DNA of 64,000 bases from Dastarcus helophoroides (lineage: Eukaryota; Arthropoda; Insecta; Coleoptera; Bothrideridae), in the NCBI GenBank assembly GCA_028583605.1, contig CM053333.1:31640476-31704475 (forward strand), in the 5' to 3' direction. The number at the start of each line of letters is the position of its first letter. Positions within the stretch are counted from its first letter, which is position 1. This document shows positions 1 through 10,795 of this stretch, in pieces. A model generated the notes under the pieces. It worked only from the letters and a program-made list of their open reading frames with translations. It was not told the DNA's origin and did not search any database. Both the position numbers and the translations under genes were made by a program.

Positions 1-171
1 CGACAGCACTTTCATATGTTTTTATTTTAAAATTATTGTCGCTTCTACAGCATGTTATATAAGATGGTAAAGCATTTCGCCGAGTAAACACTTTAAATTT
101 ATTGATCAATGCATTTTTTAATAAAATATTATTTCTGAAACCAGAGTCACTTTTTGTTTCCACTTTATTTA

Positions 172-360
172 TAGTTGCACCAGCAGAATTTTTATTACCT
201 TGTTTTGACGCAATGGACAATGAATTTGATGTGCGTTACCAAGTAATCTGCAGTGTTTACATTGAATAACAGCTTTAGGGCAGTCCTGGACTCGATGATT
301 TCCTTTACAAATATAACATTCAATTTTCTTCCCGCATTTTCCGACTTCGCCGGTAAGAGG
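172..360 (-). pseudogene. Gag nucleocapsid fragment, inverted relative to the adjoining pol
   Basis: Read on the minus strand, this segment stays open over about 60 codons and shows two cysteine knuckles. One is CYICKGNHRVQDC, a canonical C-x2-C-x4-H-x4-C. The second starts CKHC and ends with His and Cys at slightly non-standard spacing. Such knuckles belong to the nucleocapsid part of retrotransposon Gag, which binds the RNA genome. A stop follows shortly after the second knuckle. The neighbouring protease and reverse transcriptase remains run on the plus strand from about 480, so gag and pol point in opposite directions. I infer an inversion or a junction between two element copies near 340-370. 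Confidence 0.6.
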
Positions 361-479
361 CTGAAACTTTCTAAAGTCGTTTCACGAACTTGATTGCATA
401 TGCGGCTGCATCGGTTTGAGAGCGCTTCCTGAAAGGCTTACTCGATTCTGGCAGCACGTGTACACTTATGAGGGTCTCC

Positions 480-2100
480 GTCGCACAATGATTAAAGTTA
501 AACCTAGAAAATGACATAGTACCGATTACTTTGAAATATTTTATGGGAAGCCAAGTCTCGAGTAACACGAAAATCAAGATAAACATTAAAATTGAAGAAG
601 TAGATGCAACTGTATGCTGCATTATTTTAGATGACGATAAATTGAACCACGACTTAATTATAGGACGATAAAAGAACTCGCGTAATGAATGTACTTACGG
701 AGTTTAGGGATTGTATTTCATTTTCAGTGAATGATTTAGGAAAGACAGATGCCGTCGAAAACACAATAAAATGTAAAACCGATACTTCTGTGGTTTACCA
801 TCCTTATCGAATGGCTGCGAGTGAAAAAGTCATATTGAACGAAATTGTTCAAGAATTAGTCGACAACAAAATTATACGAGCATCTTTGTCGCCGTATGCA
901 AGCGTCCAATACTTGTTAAAAAGAAACTAAAAGGAGACTATCGGATTTCAGAAGACTTAACGCTCAAATTATAAAAGATCCAGAACCTATTTCTTTGATT
1001 GACGATTTATTTGACAATTTAGGAGGTTTTATTTATTTTACTGTTCTGGATATGGCGTCTGGGTACTATCAAATACCCTGATGGGGAAAACCGCCTCTGT
1101 AACTACTATGGCCACTATGAATTCTTAGGTATGGCATTTGGTCTTACTAATGCACCAGCTGACTATCAAAAACTCATCAAACGGGTTCTTACAAGGTTAA
1201 ATGAACTTGTGATTAAGCAAAATATAACGGATGAAAGGGCAGCATTTTCATTTTTTGATGACACAATAATATCTTCAAGAAATTTTAAGCAGGGATCGCA
1301 ACGATTAACTCTTCCTCGAAGTTTTAAGAGAATTTAAGTTAAAGCTTAAGTTGAGCAGATGTTCCTTTTTCAAAAAGACTGTCACTTATCTTGGAAGGGA
1401 GATCAGTGCAGATGGAATCAAACCAAACAGCAAAAAGATAGCAGCGACAGTAGAAATGGAAGTAACAAAAACTGTGAGGCAGGTTGGTCAATTTTTGGGA
1501 CTGACAGGATATTTTAGGAAGTTTGAACAAAATTATGCTTGAATTGCAGTGCCGCTGACTTGTTTAACGACAAAAAGACACCAAATGGATTTTGGGTGAA
1601 GAACAGGAACAAGCAGTTAACAAACTGAAACGAATTTTGACCACTCAATCCCTATTAGCTATTTTTAATCCAACGCTTCCGACAGCGTTGCACACCAATG
1701 CAAGTGCTATTGGTATTGGTGCCATTTTAATGCAAAGAAAGGATGAAAAGGCTTAAGTCGTTGCTTATTACAGTAAGCAAACCACTTTAGAACAGAGACA
1801 TTACCATTCCTACGACCTAGAGACGATAGCGGTGGTATTGGCTTTGAAACATTTTCGAGTGTATCTGCTTGGGCACATTATAACATATTGTAGTATTTTG
1901 AGGACTACATTCTCAAAAAAAGATTTAATACCTCGAGTAGCTCACCAGTGGCTAAAACTACAAGATTATAATTTTTAAATAGAATACGGACCCGGTGCTA
2001 ATATGGACCATGTCGATTGTTTGAGTCGCAACCTCGTTATACAAGATGTTTGTCAAGTGGACATAAGTGACCTAAGTGACATAAGATTGGATATTATTAT
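480..2100 (+). pseudogene. Ty3/Gypsy pol remnant, left part: protease, reverse transcriptase, RNase H
   Basis: The plus strand carries a pol order in several frames. The protease end (510-672) closes with DLIIGR. Reverse transcriptase starts at 685 with a fingers segment (residues VVYHPYRMA). It continues with motif A (FTVLDMASGYYQI, about 1037-1078), motif B (MAFGLTNAPADYQKL, from 1131), motif C (FFDDTIISS, about 1250) and the thumb (YLGREISADGIKPN and FLGLTGYFRKF, 1351-1542). RNase H follows (about 1580-2040), with TNAS in place of the catalytic Asp-Ala-Ser, a HYHSYDLETIAVV helix and a DHVDCLSR end. Frameshifts near 930, 1090, 1340 and 1550 and internal stops near 1755 and 1976 leave no usable protein. 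The element is old; its LTRs are not recognisable here. Confidence 0.88.
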
Positions 2101-2740
2101 TTTTTTTTAATTTAATCCACTCGCAAAGGGTAACTCCATTATGTTTTCAAAGCACTGCGAGTAGGATGCGGAAACAAGGATAGATGGCGATGAACCGCCT
2201 TCTTAAACAAGGATAGGCTGTAATTTTTGGGGAAAATTCCTTTCGGTAACAAGTTCCATAACTTGGAAGTTCTATAGAAAAAAGAGTCTCCGTAGACAGA
2301 AGTCCTTACTGTGTCAAGCTGGACCGCACAGGAATTTGCTGTCTCCGACTGTCTAGTACGCCTCAAGAATCTTGCCCTTGGGGGAATCAATCCTGTTAGT
2401 TCCTGCAAGCGTCTTCCACTTGTAGAAAAGAGACAAGTCACCAACCATACGCCTGTGCACTGGTGTTTCGAGAGAATCGGTCAGACTCTCGTCTAGGCGA
2501 ATCGCTCTTCTTTGAATTGAATCTAAGAGAGCTAAAGTGTCTTTTGGGGCTGAACCCCAAACATGAGAACAGTATTGGCTAGTGTTGCCCTAAGTTGAGC
2601 TTTGTATAGTGTTAATAACTGATGAGATGTGAAGTACTTTTTAGCTCTAAAAAGAAAGCCTAGCTTCTGAGAGGCGGATTTGGCAATGGCGCGCACATGA
2701 TCTCCCAAGAGAAGCCCAAGAGCAGCCCAACTGCAAGTTG
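2100..2740 (-). mobile_element. Jockey-type LINE 3' fragment inserted in the Gypsy pol
   Basis: On the minus strand, three frames give the C-terminal end of a non-LTR reverse transcriptase ORF. They show a region with GDHVRAIAKSASQKLGFLFR, then LLDSIQRRAIRL, then SFFYRTSKLWNLLP and an FKKAVHRHL tail. These are hallmarks of the Jockey/CR1 group. A run of nine T at 2100-2108 is the poly(A) tail on the plus strand, so the 3' end faces left. Frameshifts near 2540 and 2440 show decay. Gypsy RNase H lies on the left and Gypsy integrase on the right, so the LINE fragment, 5' truncated, jumped into the Gypsy copy. The right border near 2740 is approximate. Confidence 0.82.
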
Positions 2741-2744
2741 TTAA

Positions 2745-3865
2745 GATTAAAAGTATTTTGGAATCGGGCAGTATTTTCGCAATTACATGCCTAAAAAGGG
2801 AAAAGTGTTTAGAAAACTGAAAGGCGGAAAGGTCGCCTGACTTGTACCACAAAGTTGCCGTTGGCAAATCTGCAAGTTATGCCACGACGAGATGGGTCAC
2901 TTTGGACTTGAAGACACTGAAGAAGGTCGGTGAAAATTATTGGTTTGCAGGGATGAGGATGTTCATTAAGAAATATATAAGCTCCTGCCTAAGTTGCCTC
3001 TATTGCAAACATCCTTCGGGAAAAAAGCAAGCGAAGTTACACCCATTGAGAAAGTCCCATTCCATACTTTACATGTCGATCATTTGGGTCCCTTTGTTAC
3101 CACTCGAAGTGATTGTCGACGGTTTCACAAAATTAATTATCACAGAAGCTGTAAAGAGTGCTAAAGCTCGACATGTTACGAAAGTACTAACAGATGTTCG
3201 GAGTTTCCACACGAATCATGACAGATTGTGGTTCAGCGTTCACCTCCGATACGTTTAAGATCTTTCGCACAACCTATGGATTTAAGCTCATATTAAATGC
3301 GGTGGCGACTCCAAGGGCGAACGGCCAGTGTGAGCGCTACAACAGAACGATTTTAAATGCTTTAGCTGTGACGGCAGCAGGACATCCACAAGATAAATGG
3401 GATACTTTTGTAAAGCAAGTTCAGAGTGCTATGAACTACACTTACAACAAGGCAATTGACGTTTTTCCTTTCGGGGCATTAGCTGGGTATAAACCAAAAG
3501 ACTAAGCAAATGCACGACTTTTAAGTGAAGTCCAAGATAATCTTGGTGATATGGACCTGAGGGAATTAAGGAAGAAAATTGTGAGACACATTTCAAAGGA
3601 TCAAGAACTAAAACAAATTAGATTTAACAAGGCTAGAGCGGCTGCTCATAAATACCAGGTAGACGATCTGGTAATGGTCATGAAGACGAACAAACCTGCG
3701 ACGAGTGTGAGCAGCAAGCTGCTGCCAACGTTTAAAGGCTCTTTTCGGGTAACCAAAGTTCTATTTAACGACAGATATAAAGTAGAAGACTTAAGAGACC
3801 GTATGAAGAAACTGAAGACGGTGATCGCGGTTGACAAGATAAAACCGTGGACGATTTTAAAGGGT
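2745..3865 (+). pseudogene. Ty3/Gypsy pol remnant, right part: integrase
   Basis: This resumes the pol interrupted at 2100. The HHCC zinc-binding region spans about 2870-3020, with CHDEMGHFG and C-LSC-LYC, split by a frameshift near 2900. Part of the catalytic core appears at 3194-3505: the Asp of TDCGSAFTS and the Glu region ATPRANGQCERYNRT. The first catalytic Asp region near 3080 is badly altered. The C-terminal domain (3551-3860) is basic and ends KIKPW. A TGA stop before the zinc finger (near 2838), a frameshift near 3190 and a stop at 3503 break the frame. The product would have inserted the element's cDNA into the genome; here it is dead. Confidence 0.85.
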
Positions 3866-3954
3866 AAGGGATATATAAGTATATCCATTCGGTTCAAGAT
3901 CTGTTTCTCAACTATACGACCAAACAAGAAGTATTTAGGTAAATGGCCAGCGGA

Positions 3955-4330
3955 TGGCTAGCATTATCTATTAAGTATAGCAAAAAGCTAGTAAAAGACT
4001 AGCACAACTCAAGGTTAGCATACCAACACCATTTATTAAGGCCAGCGCAAGGCTAGCACAACTCAAGGTTAGCACACTGCTAACACCATTTCTTAACGCT
4101 AGCACAAGGCTAGCACAACTCAAGGTTACTACGCGGCTAACGCCATTTCTTAAGGCTAGCACAAGGCTAGCACAATTCAAGGTTAGCACTCGGCTAACAT
4201 CACTTTTTAACGCTGGCAAAAGGCAACTACGATTTAAGGCTAGCAATCGGCTGGCAGCAATATTTTAGAAGACTGGTAAACGACTAGTACAACAAGATCC
4301 AATAGGTTAGCAAATGGCTGACTTCGTTCC
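3955..4330. repeat. 57-bp tandem repeat, about six decayed copies
   Basis: The phrase AGCACAACTCAAGGTTA recurs with starts at about 4001, 4055, 4112 and 4169, so the period is 54-57 bp. Further degenerate copies reach about 4330. Because 57 is a multiple of three, the array makes a spurious minus-strand reading frame with a 19-residue repeat. It lies directly downstream of the Gypsy integrase end and could belong to the 3' untranslated part of that element. Confidence 0.85.
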
Positions 4331-5095
4331 TTAAGGCTACCAGATGGTTTGCACACCCTTCGTATGAACAAGTACCTCTACTAGTAACCAAGAAGTTGGT
4401 ATTAGTGGAGGTTGACAAAAATAGCAATACGTTAATGATAAAATCAAACTTAAACAGAAGCATTCTGTTAAAACAGGGAAGTCTGAATGTTACTCACTAG
4501 TATGCTTGTTAAAGTTGATTGTTGTTACAGATGACTAAAATTGAGGCAGAGGACAACCAAGACAGGATGGCCGAGTGTAACAATTCCAAGAAATCGAAAG
4601 CAATAAAAGAAATGCCGAGGCGACGAAATGGAGCATTTGTTTACGACTCATATGTGGAACAAGGGATACACATCATCCAGCGTTCCTGTTAAACACTTGG
4701 TTATGACTCTTATGTGGATCAAGGGATACCCATCATCCAGCGTTCCTATTAAACGGTCGTGCTCGATTTCGATACCTTTAAAGACTATGTATTTTTCAAC
4801 TGATAATATTCGGGAGTGATTGCGCAGACGAATCGTATATAAAGTTTGCCTTGCTTTCTTTCCTCTCAGAAGAGTTTCGCCTCTGGTATGGTGGACATAC
4901 TGAGTTACCGTGCTCTTCTGTCTAAACTTTCTTATCCTTTGTACCAAATTTTCAATTCAGAAGAGTTTCGCCTCTGGATAGTGCACATACTGAGTTACAG
5001 TGCAGATGTTTTGAAATTGGTCTTTTTTCATTTTTCATTTTTGTATATTTCCTTGTATTTTATTTTTCATTTATTATTCCTTAAGAAGCCCGCTA
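4331..5095. repeat. Non-coding stretch with two short direct duplications
   Basis: A 60-bp unit is repeated side by side at about 4639-4698 and 4699-4758; both contain CATCATCCAGCGTTCCT. A second pair holds CAGAAGAGTTTCGCCTCTGG and CATACTGAGTTAC, at about 4865 and 4960, 95 bp apart. No LTR ends could be established, although the position after a Gypsy pol would allow a decayed LTR. I see no gene here. Confidence 0.6.
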
Positions 5096-5295
5096 CGATG
5101 GTGGGCGGAACGTCGAATACTTTTAGTAGTTCTTTGACACGGTCCAATCCCGGAAGAAGTATATCCTCTAAAGATAAACTTAGTGAACAGATTACAAGAT
5201 GGGAACAAATCGATCCAAGAAAAAGACCAAGACTCTCTCGACTAACGTACAACAAAAACACATACAAAACAATACAATCTCTCAATAAAATATAA
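5096..5295 (+). other. Unrecognised open frame, 65 codons from an internal ATG
   Basis: An ATG at 5098 opens a frame to a stop at about 5293. The predicted peptide is basic and rich in Ser, Arg and Lys (starting MVGGTSNTFSSSLTRSN) and resembles no family I know. A longer upstream frame is hydrophobic and rich in Phe and Leu and is probably chance. It could be a scrap of a retroelement gag start or simply random. Low confidence as a gene. Confidence 0.15.
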
Positions 5296-5733
5296 CAACA
5301 ATTATAGCTACTAATTGTGCTCACTCATTAGAAGAACTACACACCATTGTATATAGTACGGCATATACAACGTTAGCTCTAAATAACCAAGATTTGAATT
5401 TGCATGCCGACCAGCAGCATGCTTGTCATCAAATGACGTCAGGTCTCTGATGCACACAACGGGTAGGATATTCTATCGAGAGGTAAGTTTATCCTCTCTA
5501 ATCATAGTGTAACCCTCAGAATCACTAACATTCAAACTGCTTACGCTTGGCAGAACGGTCACTCTGAGCTCAGATAACTTTGATACTTTAATGCCAGGGG
5601 CAAACTACATAGTGTAACGCAATGTAAATAGATGAAATAGGATTTAGAATAGAATTGTAGAAGTTAGTAAGTAAAAAAAAAAGTTTCTAGAAGGATCTGA
5701 TAAGCGGAAAGCGGCCGCGATAACGAAACAAAT

Positions 5734-5781
5734 GGCAGATAAGCCTTCCAGAAATTTCGGGAACGATAAGCCTTATCTGCC
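5734..5781. promoter_or_regulatory. GATA-motif inverted repeat in the LTR U3
   Basis: GGCAGATAAG at 5734-5743 is matched by its reverse complement CTTATCTGCC at 5772-5781. A further CGATAAG lies between them, and CTGATAAG lies about 35 bp upstream. AGATAAG is the consensus site for GATA-type zinc-finger factors. The arms sit 30-75 bp upstream of the TATA box, where retroelement enhancers usually lie. A role in expression is inference. Confidence 0.4.
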
Positions 5782-5810
5782 GAAAAGTTCTAGAATCCGG
5801 GGGCCAAAAC

Positions 5811-5819
5811 TATAAAAGG
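5811..5819 (+). promoter_or_regulatory. TATA box of the solo LTR
   Basis: TATAAAAGG stands in the middle of the LTR. The AATAAA at 5909-5914 would be the LTR polyadenylation signal. The same TATA element occurs in the other LTRs of the family. Whether this copy is still transcribed cannot be seen. Confidence 0.6.
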
Positions 5820-5964
5820 CGGACAGCTTTCCCTCGAGAGAGTCAGTTAGAATCAGTGCAACTAGTGAGTTAGTAGAAGTGAGTTAATTGTAAATTGTTG
5901 AGTTCAGTAATAAAGTGGGTCTTATTCGATAAGTGTAATCAATCGAACCGATAAGCGCGTAACA

Positions 5965-6914
5965 ATATGATCTACTGCTATGGGACTTGGCTTACAGACG
6001 GCTGCATCATTGAAGCCTTAGTTGTATTCTACTATTTGCACAACACCAGAACATTTTAATTGCAATGATGATCTGGCAATTACGGATAAATTTTGATTCC
6101 ATATTTTAGATGATCTTATGTTCTGTGAATAAAAATTATTTCCGTAGCAAAAAATGTTGGAGCGTTTTGTCATTTAGAATATAAATTTTTTTTAATAATT
6201 AGAGTTTTTAAATGACCAGACAAAACTGAGATACCTAATCGGAATTATCTTGCAGTTTCCATGATTTTTGACCATATTACCTTTACCTTCACAAGATTAT
6301 TTGTACCTAATTAATTTTAAAAAAGAATACGTCAATAATCATTATGTAAAGTAGAGTCCGAATCGTAGGCCACTTTCAGATATTTAGATTCATTAATTAA
6401 CATTAATTGACACATTAACTAATCAATTCCGTTCAAGGAAGTATAATTTATTGTTTACATGCAGCATACTAGAACCACCCAGTTATTGACTTAATTAATT
6501 TCTCATTCATGAGAACGGAAAGTAAAAAATGAAAACTGAATCCATCTTATTTATTACTTATAAATTGCATAATAAAATCTTAATTGTGTAAAAGATATTT
6601 TCCCAGGATGTGTTTACAAAAGGAAGCACAGTGGGACTCATTTGGAATGTTTATGTTCGTTCTGACTTTTATTGTTTGACCAATAAAGTATCACCATGCA
6701 CGACCTAATCTACAGTCTCCACATCTAACGCCAGTTGTAGAGGTTTGTAACATAATTCTTGATCAACCACCAAAAAAATTAAAGAGCCATTAAACCGAAT
6801 CAAACTTTTAAATCATTAAACACTGAGATCATATCGAAGAAGTTAAATAACCAATACGTTTATATGCTTAAAAATATTAATTAAAACAAAAACACTTTGA
6901 ACTTTAATTAACAC

Positions 6915-6994
<80 letters not shown>

Positions 6995-7972
6995 AGTTTT
7001 TAAGAACCAAAGAGACTAGAGACTGGTACCACTGCTTCTCTGTGTATCCCTTTAGAGCAGCTGTGTCCAAGCTCGAGAGTGTTATTACGACGACCTCTGT
7101 TAGAAGTAATCCTGTCATCAAATGAAATTTAAAAATTGAAGTTCAAAAACTTCAACATTTTTTTAGATTTACATTTAAAATCCAGTCAAGAATTAATGTC
7201 AAAAATGTTCAGTTGGGTTGGTTTAATATTTTTCTCATTCAAAATAGAATTATTACAACTTTAACCAAAAACAAAACAAAAAATTATAAAATTATGCGCG
7301 TCCTAATTATTGGAACAAAAAGAAGGAATGAAACAATAAATGTAATCTTTTAAACGTCCCACAAACGTTTGCACTAGATTATCTAAGATATGTTTTCAAA
7401 TTTTTCCAGTGCAACAAGACAGGCAGATTGTAATATTTACCAAACAAAGAATCTCTGAATTCAATAAATAAGTATTCAAGCTTATTGCCTCTCCCATTTG
7501 AATGTTTTAGAAGTTGTCTGGGTTTGATCAAGGTCGACGGTATTTGCTGGATTATCGCAGTCGCAATTAGTGCAATGAAATCCATTTATTATGACCCCAC
7601 ATATAATGACAAACTTTTTGTATAATAAACTGTAATGAAAAATTTAGTGTTCCAATACAGTTCTATGAACATTGTGTTGATTAAATATTATAGTTTCTTA
7701 CTATAGGGAGGGAGGGTAGGAGAATTTGGATATACGTAAAATTTTCGAATTAGAAACTTTACCACTTTCGCGCTAAGAAATGGCATTATTGGATAGCGCC
7801 ATCTGTGCTTTATCTCTCTTACTCAGTATTGAATCTTACAAGAATCATATGTTGTCAGTACTTCTAGACTTTCTACTATTTGGTTGTTGTTCTCGTTGAT
7901 CGGGGATTTCCCTGTTACTTGAAATCTCAAAAATATACCTTATTTCCTTTTAGAATATTTATTTTATCTAAC
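5965..7972. other. Non-coding spacer with a (TA)n microsatellite at 6918-6992
   Basis: Apart from about 75 bp of pure TA dinucleotide, I find no gene, tRNA or transposon end in this AT-rich stretch. The repeat gives a spurious Tyr-Ile reading frame on the minus strand. The last 100 bases, before the ATG at 7973, would be the upstream region of the broken gene that follows. Confidence 0.6.
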
Positions 7973-10488
7973 ATGTCTGGATACTTACATCCACTGTTAT
8001 TTAAAGCGTGGGTAGAAGGTTTCCCAGATAAAACACCAAAGGTTTATCAACAAGAGTCTAATTTATTCTGGACAACCAACAAAGAAGTTTTCAAAAATGA
8101 TGACAATGCTTTCGGAAAATTTGTATTTCAAAAAATAAATGATTTAAAACAGCTTGCTGCGAAGAAAAGAAACCAACATGCTCAGTTTTTTTTAAACAGG
8201 TTAGTTGGCACTTTATTTCTAAATTTTTTTGTTCAAAATATTATTATCAATATTTTAATATTATTTTTAAGTAATTGTTATATGTAAAATTCTATTTAAA
8301 TAAACTTGTAAGTTACGCATATTTTGCTGTGTATGCTAAGCTATAATCAAAATCACTTCTTACAGCAAAATGTGTCTAGTGGACCGCTTGCTTTGATGGA
8401 CAAAAACTCAACAGATTCTTCTGTCGCATTATGCACCAGAGAAGTCGATATGGCGCATGGACTGATTCCAAAAGAGGCGATTCCTGATAAATCACAACTA
8501 ACATGTCATCCTACTCCAGCACAAGATGCAATTGAAAAAAAAATTTCATTGGTGAAGAGTGAATTAAATACAAGTATTTTACGTCGGGATTCTGGTCTTG
8601 GAGGACTCAAGATCAATCAAGAAATCACTAAATTGCAAAAAAACCTCGGTGAAGCTAAAAAACAACTTGCTAATAAAAAACGAAACGCTGAATATCAAAA
8701 AAGTTTCAGAAAAAAAAGACAGGCATTGATAAAAGATGTTATTAAGAATCCAGTTGTAAAACAACAATTTAATGTGCACGAGACAGTGGGTCGCCCTCGT
8801 TTGGAGGAAGCTCAACCTGAGCTGTTGAAAGTTTTAGCAGAAATTGCGAGCTTTGGAGGTGGTGCAGATGAGAAACGCCAAACTGAAATGGTAAGAAGCT
8901 GTAGAACTCTAGATGACTCGGTCAAAGAACTAGAGACGTTAGGTTTCAATCTATCACGAAGTGCTACGTATCTTCGTCTTTTACCTGGATGTTCTACTAC
9001 AATTCAAGGAAAAAAACACGTAGTAACAGTTCCGGTAAAACTGGCGAGAGCAACAAATGATGAACACAAAAGCCATCCCGATGATAAATTTTGCACTGCT
9101 TCTATCCGGGCTATCGAGTCTCTCGCCTCCATGCTTGGGCCTGCTCAGGTTTTCTTCTTGTCACAGGACGACAAAGCGCGCATTCCAATTGGTAAAACTG
9201 CTGTAGAAAAACAAGCACCCTTTCTGATGCATATGGAATATCGAGTACGACTACCAGATCACGACTGGGTGGTGGCAGAAAAACATAAATTAATACCTTC
9301 AGTATATGCTGGCATTGAAATTAATACTGATGGAATGGGTTAACCTGAAGCAGTGACATACAGTGGACCTACGTACGTTGCAATCAGATCAGGAAAACAT
9401 TCATCATCTGCACGCACTCATAGCATCGATCTAGAACATCTTATGGAGCTAGCAGAATTTCAATCCCTGGCTAAAACAGATTATAATAATATAAAACCAG
9501 TTATAATCATGACTGTTGACGGAGGTCCTGATGAAAAACCACGCTTTCCTCAAGTCATCTCTCATGCTATTTCCCACTTTCGTAAATTTGATCTTGATGC
9601 TATATTTATTATCACTAACGCTCCCGGAAGAAGTTGCTTCAATCGAGTAGAGCTTAGAATGGCTCCATTGAGTCATCAATTATCTGGACTTGTCTTACCG
9701 TAAGATTCTTTTGGTAATCATCTTGATGATCAGCGACGTACAATTGATAATGAACTTGAATGGCTGGTGATATTTCAGCGCAAATATGGAGTAAGTTTAT
9801 TATTGATGATAAGCCAGTTGTTGCTGAATACGTAGATCCTGGTAGTGATAATATTGATAGAAGTTTAGTGGAATGGACTCCTGATTGGTACTGTAGACAT
9901 GTAATACAATCTCAGTATTTACTGCAAATTAGCAAATGCACATAATTTAGATGCTGTGGAAAATTACGAAGTAATTTGCGAATGATATTACCAGATGGAT
10001 TTATTCCACCACCTTATCCTCTTCGACAAGCGCAAACTTTAGATATACCACTTTCTAAAGACCAAGCAAATGCTAATTTTTGTCCTTTATTTGTGCAATT
10101 ATCTCTAAACATTGAAATTCCTAGCCGCCCAGATTTTATTTTAACACCATACGACTTTTATTGTCCTACGGTTCAAACTCAATTGATTGCACGTACATGT
10201 CCAACATGTGGATTGTACTTTGCATCAAATAAAAATGTGAAAATCGATCGTCAATCAGTGCACAAGTACCAGTGTGCTCGTACTATTAAATTATTGCGTC
10301 GTCGTGCTGGACAGAGCCTGTGTCTTACATCATACAATAATAATACCCATGATATAGAATGGTACGACAATGAAGATATTGATTTTGAAAAAATTGAAGA
10401 GCCTCAAGAGAAACAAAAGGAATCAGTCATTCCGGTAATTGAATCAATATCTGAATGGTTAGTCAGTCCGTGGATAAATAATAATTAA
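7973..10488 (+). pseudogene. Broken two-exon gene, DDE/RNase H-like transposase candidate of unknown family
   Basis: The start chosen is ATG 7973 (MSGYLHPLLFKAWVEGF). Exon 1 ends at 8199 at a good donor, CAG|GTTAGT. A phase-compatible acceptor (GCTAAG) puts exon 2 at 8341. Exon 2 has a lysine-rich coiled-coil-like stretch (about 8540-8740). It then carries acidic motifs in an order that recalls a DDE nuclease: SQDDKARIPIG (about 9160), IIMTVDGGPDEKPR (about 9505) and NRVELRMAPLS (about 9640). A C-terminal CPTCGLYF ... H-x4-C zinc-binding element lies near 10200. In-frame TAA codons at 9341 and 9701 and frameshifts near 9763 and 9945 make it a pseudogene. I do not recognise a named superfamily. 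A domesticated or mobile transposase is inference; the zinc element and D, D, E order are what I see. Confidence 0.6.
8200..8340 (+). other. Probable intron of the DDE-like gene
   Basis: The donor GTTAGT follows CAG at 8199. An alternative acceptor TTACAG ends at 8365 with a better pyrimidine context, but it would give the wrong phase and a stop nine codons later. The acceptor ending AAG at 8340 keeps the frame. The intervening bases are much more AT-rich and stop-filled than either exon, which supports an intron over a frameshift. Confidence 0.5.
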
Positions 10489-10679
10489 AGTTTTGATTTA
10501 TTATCTAGTTTTTTCAACACCTTAGGTTTTACGAAACTAATTCTGGTCAAAACTGTGATAGGTTGATAAGATTAATGTTATTCAAGTGAGTTAATGATCT
10601 TTATAATAATAAAATGATAATAAAAGGTATTTTTAAAACTAACGAAGTTGTATTTTATTCATGCATACATTTCTTACGA

Positions 10680-10795
10680 AAATTTCTTATTAAGGGATAG
10701 GGGGGAGTAGTTGAAATCTTATGATGTCTTACAATAAGGGGAGAGGGGGTCAAAATAGCCCTCAAAACCTCTTACGTAATTTATGAACGGCCCTT
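10680..10795. other. G-rich block, possible DNA-transposon end
   Basis: After the pseudogene comes a strongly G-biased plus strand (AAGGGATAGGGGGGAGTAG and GGGGAGAGGGGGTC), closed by CTTACGTAATTTATGAACGG. Its reverse complement would start GGGCCGTTCATAAATTACG, which looks like a transposon terminus. I cannot find a matching inverted copy on the left of the pseudogene, where the only G-rich block (7704-7721) is different. The link to the DDE-like gene is therefore unproven. Confidence 0.25.

Larger units (their letters stand above)
5613..5964 (+). mobile_element. Solo LTR of the second Gypsy family
   Basis: The block starts TGTAACGCAATG and ends CCGATAAGCGCGTAACA. It matches, in reverse orientation, the LTRs of the full element at 33640-38196. 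No internal region follows, so it is a solo LTR left by LTR-LTR recombination. The flanks are ATAG on the left and ATAT on the right, three of four bases alike, so the original 4-bp target duplication may have mutated. It carries the family's TATA box and polyadenylation signal. Confidence 0.88.

Noticed and set aside
3971..4246. Minus-strand frame with 19-residue repeats, as if a repeat protein
   Set aside because: It follows from the 57-bp tandem repeat, a multiple of three; start and context do not support a gene.
6843..7121. Minus-strand frame with a Tyr-Ile repeat
   Set aside because: It is a product of the (TA)n run; the same holds for 15199-15411.
8324..8365. Start of an independent gene at 8324 or splicing at the TTACAG acceptor
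   Set aside because: There is no ATG in good context there, and the TTACAG acceptor gives the wrong phase with a nearby stop.
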